Shown: piece after piece, positions 16,284 to 21,086 of the stretch | How the letters are laid out: each line of letters opens with the position of its first letter | Position numbering within the stretch: the first letter of the stretch is position 1 | Position numbers and translations under genes: made by a program | The notes under the pieces: generated by a model | Told to the model about the DNA's origin: nothing | Seen by the model: the letters and a program-made list of their open reading frames with translations, nothing else | The model's database searches: none | Virus record (IMG/VR): IMGVR_UViG_3300028743_000032 | Coordinates: 1-21,086 of that record | Direction: 5' to 3' (one strand) | DNA from: a virus | DNA: 21,086 bases

Positions 16284-17326
16284 TGAAACTTAATAAAGAA
16301 GAGTCAGAGTCTTTAATATCTGAATTAACTATCGAATTAGATGCCACTATTGATGGCGGAAGAAAGAATTTGGTGGTTCCTATATGCCCGTATTGCGGAC
16401 ATGAGGGGGGTAAATTTGGTATATATATCGGACCTCCAACCGAAAAGAAAAAACCATTTATGTCTCACTGTTTCTCTTGTGGAAAATCTGTGAGAGATAT
16501 AGAACAACTACTCAGGGATATAAATAGAACAGACCTTATCCCTGAAGAGATTGTTGACTTTGCTGAAATGAATTCCTCTACTCCGCTAGATTTTTTAGAT
16601 AAAGCAAATGAGATAGATGATTCTTTGGAGATTGTGGAGATGCCTGAAGGATTCAAAACTGTTCGCAAAAACGCTTATTTGAAGAGCCGTGGATTTACTC
16701 CAATAGATTATTTAAAATTTCCAGTAGGAACCACTAGAGGATTAAACTTTAAATTTGACGACTATGTTTTATTTCAGATAATTGATGCTGGAGAATGTGT
16801 GGGTTATATTGGTAGACATATATGGTCCAAAGAAGAGATTGAGAAATATAATCACAAAATGAAAATACTTGGGAAATATCAAGTACCCAGGTATAAAAAT
16901 AGTAATGAAGTAAATGAATTTGTAAAGCTGTTGTATAATTACGATTCAATAATAGAAAATGAAACCGACACAGTTATAATAGTTGAGGGAATATTTACTT
17001 GCATGTCTCTTATAAGAAAGTTCAATTTGTACAACAACCACAGGATAGCTGTAGTGGCCACATTTGGAAAGAAAATATCTGACATACAAATATACAAGAT
17101 ACAGTCTAAAGGTGTACGTACGGTGGTCATAGGCTACGATGGAGATGCCGTGAACGCTATAAACAAAACAGCAGATCAACTAAATGATTATTTTGACGTA
17201 TATATAGCAGATATTCAAGACTCCAGTCATGATTTTGATGATATGGATTTCTGGGAAGCGTACGATACTTTTTCTTTAAACATAAAAACACCAAGGGAAT
17301 ATAAATTAAATAAAATTCAATTATGA
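16283..17326 (+). CDS. DNA primase, DnaG-like with zinc ribbon and TOPRIM
   Basis: 347 residues. A zinc ribbon near the N-terminus has CPYCGH (C35, C38) and CFSCGK (C63, C66). The TOPRIM domain has the catalytic Glu in IIVEGIF (E235) and the DGD motif (D286-D288), which binds metal. It is shorter than cellular DnaG (~580 aa) because there is no C-terminal helicase-binding domain. Primers it makes would be used by the polymerase encoded next, and its ATG/TGA overlap (ATGA) with that gene indicates translational coupling. Family call is firm. Whether it interacts directly with the upstream DnaB-like protein is not shown by sequence. Confidence 0.9.
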   Translation: MKLNKEESESLISELTIELDATIDGGRKNLVVPICPYCGHEGGKFGIYIGPPTEKKKPFMSHCFSCGKSVRDIEQLLRDINRTDLIPEEIVDFAEMNSSTPLDFLDKANEIDDSLEIVEMPEGFKTVRKNAYLKSRGFTPIDYLKFPVGTTRGLNFKFDDYVLFQIIDAGECVGYIGRHIWSKEEIEKYNHKMKILGKYQVPRYKNSNEVNEFVKLLYNYDSIIENETDTVIIVEGIFTCMSLIRKFNLYNNHRIAVVATFGKKISDIQIYKIQSKGVRTVVIGYDGDAVNAINKTADQLNDYFDVYIADIQDSSHDFDDMDFWEAYDTFSLNIKTPREYKLNKIQL

Positions 17327-19026
17327 ACGAAGAACTTTTAGCGTGGTTGAACAATAATAAAATACAATATCACGTAATAGATAATGAAGTATTTGAGATA
17401 GAGGACTTTGGAAAAGTTTTTTATGAAGATACTGACTCACTACATTCTATATTTAGAATTGATGAAAATGAAGAAGTTAAGTTCAATTCTATGGAGAGTA
17501 CTTCTTCATTAATGAAAGAAGATATAAATTATATTGCGTTTAAATTTGGAGATAACTTTTATTATTACGATCTTCGCGAGGAGTTTGAATTCAACATACT
17601 TAAATACGTTGGCAAAACGCCATCACTAAAACATTCCAGAGAGTTTGTAAATCTGGGAATACATTCACAATTTGAACTGTTGAATGGTAGTTTTTCTATA
17701 GGCGATTGGATTAAAAAGGCTAAGTATTTAGGAGAATCTGGAATAGGAGTGTGTGATTACAATACAATGGCATCACATTTAATATTGCAGAAAGAATGCA
17801 AAAAATCTGGAGTAACCCCTATATTTGGATACTCTCTTATATTTACAGACGGAGAAAATAAAGTAGGAGCAAAAATATACGTGCAATCACAAGACGGATT
17901 GCAAAACTTACTCAGGATTCAAAAAGCAATAAATGTTGATTCGCAAGATAAAACAATAGACATTCAGGATTTGCTTAAATATGGTCCGGGTAATGTGATA
18001 GTGTTCGACAAATATTCTTCATATTGGCTTAAGTCACTTGGAGAAAATATTGATTTGTTTTATGATAAATTTATTGATTGTTTTTATCAATTAGATTTAA
18101 CTGAATACAAATCAGAAAGAATAGACATAAAAGTACTTGAAGCGACTAAGTATTATTTTGATAATGAAGACATTGATGTTTCTCCAATATTGATAACAGA
18201 TTGTTATTATTTGGATAAAGACGATTCAAGAAACAAAGTAATACTTAACAAAATCGCTTCAGGTGCGTCTCATGAACAAAGTCTTGGGCAATATTTCAAA
18301 GATTTGGATGAGCAGTATGATTTGCTAGATGGGTTATTTGACCATTCAAAACATGATGTTAATAGTATTTTTGAAATGGCTTGTGATAATACGGTTTCTA
18401 TTTTAAATGGTGCTAAGGCTAGTTTTGATACTGAGCACAACTTCATGCCAGCATACGACATGACACCGGAAGAAATAGAAAAATACGGAGATCAACACAG
18501 TATGTTTCTCCAGTTGTTAGATGATGGATTTAAAAAACTCGTTCCAAAAGGAAAAGAGGAAATATATAAAAAAAGGTTAGATTATGAAATATATGTTCTT
18601 GAATCCACTAATAATCTGGATTATATGCTTGTTCAATATGATACTGTCAATTGGGCACGCGCTAACGATATACTTGTCGGTTCAGGGCGTGGATCTGCCG
18701 GTGGTTGTCTTGTGTTATATCTTTTAGGTATAACGTTAATAGATCCAATAAAATACGATTTAATTTTTGAAAGATTTCTTCTTCCGGAACGTGCTGGATT
18801 GTATCCATCAAAAACAACTATTGTTGGAGAAGATATTGAAGTTAAAGAATATACAGAAGTTACCTTGTCAAATAATAAAAAATACAAGATAGCTAATGAT
18901 GCCATCTTATTAGTTAATAGAGATGGAGTTGAAGAACCACTAGAAATTGAAGCTAGTGAGTTAAAAGAAGATGATGATATTTTATTTGATAACAGAGATG
19001 TACTATTTACTTTAAATGAAATTTAA
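17323..19026 (+). CDS. dnaE: DNA polymerase III alpha, N-terminal half (fractured DnaE)
   Basis: A 567-residue N-terminal portion of DnaE. Residues 1 to ~105 are an extra domain I do not recognise. A PHP domain follows (FVNLGIHSQFELLNG, about 108-122), but its metal sites are damaged: the usual H-x-H reads G112-I-H114, and the D-H-G-N-type site reads D145-Y-N-T. Then comes the palm start with GSGRGSAGG (453-461) and the IDPIKYDLIFERFLLPERA segment, which ends at residue 491. In a normal DnaE the next residues would be the catalytic DxD motif. Here a ~75-residue non-polymerase tail follows (492-567), and the ORF ends. The missing portion starts 1.3 kb downstream. The start overlaps the primase stop (ATGA). 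This half alone cannot be an active polymerase. Confidence 0.93.
   Translation: MNEELLAWLNNNKIQYHVIDNEVFEIEDFGKVFYEDTDSLHSIFRIDENEEVKFNSMESTSSLMKEDINYIAFKFGDNFYYYDLREEFEFNILKYVGKTPSLKHSREFVNLGIHSQFELLNGSFSIGDWIKKAKYLGESGIGVCDYNTMASHLILQKECKKSGVTPIFGYSLIFTDGENKVGAKIYVQSQDGLQNLLRIQKAINVDSQDKTIDIQDLLKYGPGNVIVFDKYSSYWLKSLGENIDLFYDKFIDCFYQLDLTEYKSERIDIKVLEATKYYFDNEDIDVSPILITDCYYLDKDDSRNKVILNKIASGASHEQSLGQYFKDLDEQYDLLDGLFDHSKHDVNSIFEMACDNTVSILNGAKASFDTEHNFMPAYDMTPEEIEKYGDQHSMFLQLLDDGFKKLVPKGKEEIYKKRLDYEIYVLESTNNLDYMLVQYDTVNWARANDILVGSGRGSAGGCLVLYLLGITLIDPIKYDLIFERFLLPERAGLYPSKTTIVGEDIEVKEYTEVTLSNNKKYKIANDAILLVNRDGVEEPLEIEASELKEDDDILFDNRDVLFTLNEI
18796..19023 (+). other. Intein/HINT-like N-segment fused to DnaE N-half
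   Basis: The ~75 residues after PERA do not match DnaE. They resemble an intein N-part. A start of LYPSKTTI has the spacing of block A (C-L-x-x-x-T-x-I), with Leu where Cys belongs; if the first residue is taken as the preceding Gly the result is also non-nucleophilic. V513-V531 followed by NRDG matches the block B scaffold (strand, turn, IANDAILLV, dG, A-S-E-L-K-E-D-D-D-I-L at 544-554). The usual T-x-x-H of block B reads A524-N-D-A527. The alignment is made by eye, so the HINT call is tentative, but the non-DnaE nature of the tail is clear. Confidence 0.55.
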
Positions 19027-20341
19027 TATGGAACTAGAATTAACAAGAGAGATGAACAAAGCCTTAGATATAGTGTGTAATACTAAGGAACATGTATTTA
19101 TTACTGGAAAGGCTGGTACTGGAAAGACCACTCTTTTGAAGTATTTGATGGAGCATACAAATAAGAAATGTGTAGTCGCAGCACCTACCGGCATATCAGC
19201 TATAAATGCTGGTGGAGTTACGTTGTTCAGTTTATTAAATATTCCATTCGGACCGATACCTCCTACCGGTAAAATTGAGGAGATACGAATGAAGAAAGAA
19301 AAAATAGATCTTCTAAGAGATTTAGACACTTTGATAATTGACGAGATAAGTATGGTAAGATCAGATCTACTCGATTATGTTGACAAAAAACTTCAAATAA
19401 TAAGAAGATCAAGTCTTGCTTTTGGTGGAATGCAACTAGTAATGTTTGGAGATTTATTTCAATTACCTCCAGTAGTTAAATCTGAAGATAAGGCTATACT
19501 GGACGCTTTCTATACGAATACTTATTTCTTCAACTCTTGGGTGTTTAAATATCAATCATTTTTTAATGTAATTGAATTAACTCACATATTCAGACAATCG
19601 GATCCAAATTTTATTTCCATATTAAACAGTATAAGGGAATATAATGTTTCCAGAGATCAGTTAGAAATATTGGATGAGGCGCGTGATCGTAAAATAAGTC
19701 AAGATTTTGACAATGAATACGTTCATATATGCACCTATAAAAGAGATGTTGAAGCTATAAATTCAGAAAAGCTTGGTGTTCCTACCGATGTATTTAAAGC
19801 AAATGTTACTGGAGATTTTCCTAAAAATGCTGCTCCATGCGATTTAGTTCTTTCTATTCGTAAAGGCGCAAAGGTAATGACACTTGTAAATGATCCAGCA
19901 AAACAGTATTCTAACGGAACACTTGGGGTAATAATGGAGATAAAGCCTTCTGAAATATTACTTAAATTAGATAACGGCAAATTGGTGAATGTGTCCAGAT
20001 GTAAATGGAGTAATTTTAAATATTCGTCTGTACGCGGAGAAATAACTAAAGAAGAGATTGGAAGTTGTGTCCAATTTCCAGTAACATTGGCTTGGGCTAT
20101 TACCATCCATAAAAGCCAGGGTCTTACGTTTAATAAAGTTTCGTTACATATGTCGCACGCATTTTGTCCGGGCCAACTATACGTTGCTTTAAGTAGATGC
20201 AGATCTTTGGAAGGTATTGTTTCTGATTCGTTTATAAAAAAAGATATGATTATTCCAGACCAACCTTTGCTTGACTTTGAAGAAAAGTACAAAAAAGCTA
20301 ATAACAAATACGGTAAAATCGAAGAAACCTTGGCGTTATGA
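19016..20341 (+). CDS. PIF1-like SF1B DNA helicase (lies between the DnaE halves)
   Basis: 441 residues, an essentially complete helicase: Walker A GKAGTGKTT (31-39), motif II LIIDEIS (D109, E110), motif III FGDLFQLPPV (about 145-153), motif VI ITIHKSQGLTF (H365-Q368), and the VALSRCRSL segment near the C-terminus. PIF1/Dda-type enzymes translocate 5'-3' and unwind forks, D-loops or block-bearing DNA. The first ATG (19016) overlaps the DnaE N-half stop by 11 nt; ATG 19028 leaves no overlap and may be the true start. The gene ends with ATGA shared with the start of the DnaE C-half. It shows no homing-endonuclease domain, although that is what usually occupies this place in fractured split-intein genes. 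Confidence 0.9.
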   Translation: MKFNMELELTREMNKALDIVCNTKEHVFITGKAGTGKTTLLKYLMEHTNKKCVVAAPTGISAINAGGVTLFSLLNIPFGPIPPTGKIEEIRMKKEKIDLLRDLDTLIIDEISMVRSDLLDYVDKKLQIIRRSSLAFGGMQLVMFGDLFQLPPVVKSEDKAILDAFYTNTYFFNSWVFKYQSFFNVIELTHIFRQSDPNFISILNSIREYNVSRDQLEILDEARDRKISQDFDNEYVHICTYKRDVEAINSEKLGVPTDVFKANVTGDFPKNAAPCDLVLSIRKGAKVMTLVNDPAKQYSNGTLGVIMEIKPSEILLKLDNGKLVNVSRCKWSNFKYSSVRGEITKEEIGSCVQFPVTLAWAITIHKSQGLTFNKVSLHMSHAFCPGQLYVALSRCRSLEGIVSDSFIKKDMIIPDQPLLDFEEKYKKANNKYGKIEETLAL

Positions 20342-20433
20342 AAGTAGTAAGCGTTAAACAAAAAACATCAAATAACCCTGTCAATGTACTAGATATGTAT
20401 GTTGACAGTGGTTATTTACAAGGTGAGTCTGGA
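20338..20433 (+). other. Intein/HINT-like C-segment on DnaE C-half
   Basis: The first ~32 residues (MKVVSVKQKTSNN, then PVNVLDMYVDSGYLQGES) align by eye with a split-intein C-part: a short strand followed by block F, where VLDMYVD matches the usual V-x-D-I-x-V-E. After this, normal split inteins have H-N-F...N-G...H-N before the first extein residue. Here only GYLQGESG precedes Ser (S33), about six residues shorter, with no terminal His-Asn. The first extein residue would be Ser, which is compatible with splicing, but the rest of the catalytic set is missing. Tentative. Confidence 0.5.
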
Positions 20434-21086
20434 TCATTGCCGGATGTGGATGTCGACTTCCAATCAGATAGACGGCAAGATGTAAAGAAATATATTGAAA
20501 CCAGATATAATCATGATGGAAAGCAAAGGGTATTTTCTGCCGGCACCTTTACTACTTTGAAAATAAAAGCAGCTATCACCGATGTATCCAGAATATACCG
20601 AGTTCCTGTAAGTACGGTTAAATACATCACCAAAATATTTGATGATGATAAAATGACTTGGACCGACTTATTTAAGATGGCTGCCGTAAACCCTAGAGTT
20701 AAGGGTTTTATTATGGATTTTCCACAAGTGATAGAAGACATAAGGACGTTGATGAACTCTCCAAGATCTTCTTCTATTCACGCCTCAGCCCTATTGGTTA
20801 CTCCTGATTATAGAAACGGAAAAGATATGGAGTGTTTTGATTATACTCCTATAAAAAAGATTGACGGTGTTCTAATATCTGAATTTGATGGCGGGTCACT
20901 GGATGATCAGGGATTGTTGAAGAACGATGTGCTGGCAACAAAAGAATTGTCTAAACTCCAATCAATAATGAAGATATGTAATTCAACCTATAATGCCGGA
21001 GTGTCTCTTGAAGGACTTGTTACAGGCAATATGGACGATCCTAAAACATATGAATTATTAAAGGATGGTTTTACAAACGATGTCTT
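20338..21086 (+). CDS. dnaE: DNA polymerase III alpha, C-terminal half (partial at window end)
   Basis: An ORF open to the end of the window (249 codons seen). After ~32 unrelated residues it continues DnaE exactly where the N-half breaks off: SLPDVDVDFQSDRR, with catalytic D38 and D40 in the DxD motif. Then come AGTFTTLKIKAAITDVSRIY (about 68-87), SSSIHASALLVTP (about 144-156), and GLLKNDVL with the third catalytic aspartate (D197). These match the palm and thumb of DnaE. The rest (fingers, beta-binding and tau-binding regions) lies beyond the window. Start is fixed by ATG 20338, which overlaps the helicase stop as ATGA, and there is no upstream alternative in frame that would join it to the N-half. 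Confidence 0.92.
   Translation, partial: MKVVSVKQKTSNNPVNVLDMYVDSGYLQGESGSLPDVDVDFQSDRRQDVKKYIETRYNHDGKQRVFSAGTFTTLKIKAAITDVSRIYRVPVSTVKYITKIFDDDKMTWTDLFKMAAVNPRVKGFIMDFPQVIEDIRTLMNSPRSSSIHASALLVTPDYRNGKDMECFDYTPIKKIDGVLISEFDGGSLDDQGLLKNDVLATKELSKLQSIMKICNSTYNAGVSLEGLVTGNMDDPKTYELLKDGFTNDV

Noticed and set aside
19027-20337. Group I or II intron joining the DnaE halves at the RNA level
   Set aside because: The space is filled by a complete helicase ORF coupled to both halves, and the N-half carries 75 extra coding residues with its own stop; there is no room for the conserved catalytic RNA core.
19735-20361. Minus-strand 208-codon open frame opposite the PIF1-like helicase
   Set aside because: It is fully antisense to a gene with intact helicase motifs, shows no recognisable motif and has Ser/Leu-rich composition expected from reading the complement of AT-rich coding DNA.
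1-21086. Stop-codon reassignment (TAG recoded) as in some large gut phages
   Set aside because: nrdD and the RuvC-like gene both end in TAG at the expected family length, with the next gene overlapping or starting right after; reading through adds nothing sensible.
1-21086. tRNA genes, CRISPR arrays, insertion sequences or integrase/attachment sites
   Set aside because: I looked for cloverleaf-like stretches, regularly spaced direct repeats, transposase motifs and tyrosine/serine recombinases and saw none; gaps between genes are too short for most of these.

Overview
This window looks like part of an obligately lytic, AT-rich, large tailed-phage genome infecting an anaerobic member of the Bacteroidetes (Bacteroides/Prevotella-like). 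The evidence is as follows. All genes lie on the + strand with tiny gaps or 1-30 nt overlaps. A tail-fibre gene sits beside a full replication/recombination cassette. Start codons are preceded by A/T-rich leaders rather than clear Shine-Dalgarno sequences. Two promoters fit the Bacteroidetes pattern (TTG or TTTG, 20 nt, TAnnTTTG). The nucleotide pathway includes an oxygen-sensitive class III ribonucleotide reductase. TAA, TGA and TAG are all used as stops, so I see no sign of stop-codon reassignment.

Layout. Positions 1-2427 hold the end of a structural region: a fragment of an upstream ORF, a 606-aa tail fibre/receptor-binding-type protein, a small acidic protein and an overlapping basic protein. 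A probable terminator (2411-2451) and a strong promoter (2484-2515) separate this from the metabolic block: ThyX thymidylate synthase, a GT-B glycosyltransferase, a 54-aa two-helix membrane peptide, and anaerobic ribonucleotide reductase NrdD with its activase NrdG. A second promoter (7520-7551) opens the replication/recombination operon: a NinB-like protein and a probable ssDNA-binding protein followed by an intrinsic terminator (9524-9555). After the terminator come SbcD/gp47 and SbcC/gp46 nuclease subunits, a RuvC-like resolvase, an unknown basic protein, a sigma-70-family factor, a four-cysteine protein, DnaB-type helicase, DnaG-type primase and DNA polymerase III alpha (DnaE).

The most unusual feature is the polymerase. 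DnaE is broken into two separately initiated ORFs (17323-19026 and 20338 to beyond the window end), with a complete PIF1-like helicase gene between them. The break falls immediately before the catalytic DxD motif, so neither half can polymerise alone. The N-half carries about 75 extra C-terminal residues and the C-half about 32 extra N-terminal residues. These resemble split-intein (HINT) halves, but every residue normally needed for splicing appears substituted: no Cys/Ser at position 1, block B TxxH reads AxxA, and there is no terminal His-Asn. Either this is a very divergent trans-splicing intein, or dead intein halves now serve as a non-covalent dock joining a two-piece polymerase.

Together the genes make dNTPs under anaerobic conditions (NrdDG, ThyX), copy DNA (DnaB, primase, DnaE, SSB, PIF1-like helicase), recombine and resolve it (SbcCD/gp46-47, NinB-like, RuvC-like), and probably redirect host RNA polymerase (sigma factor).
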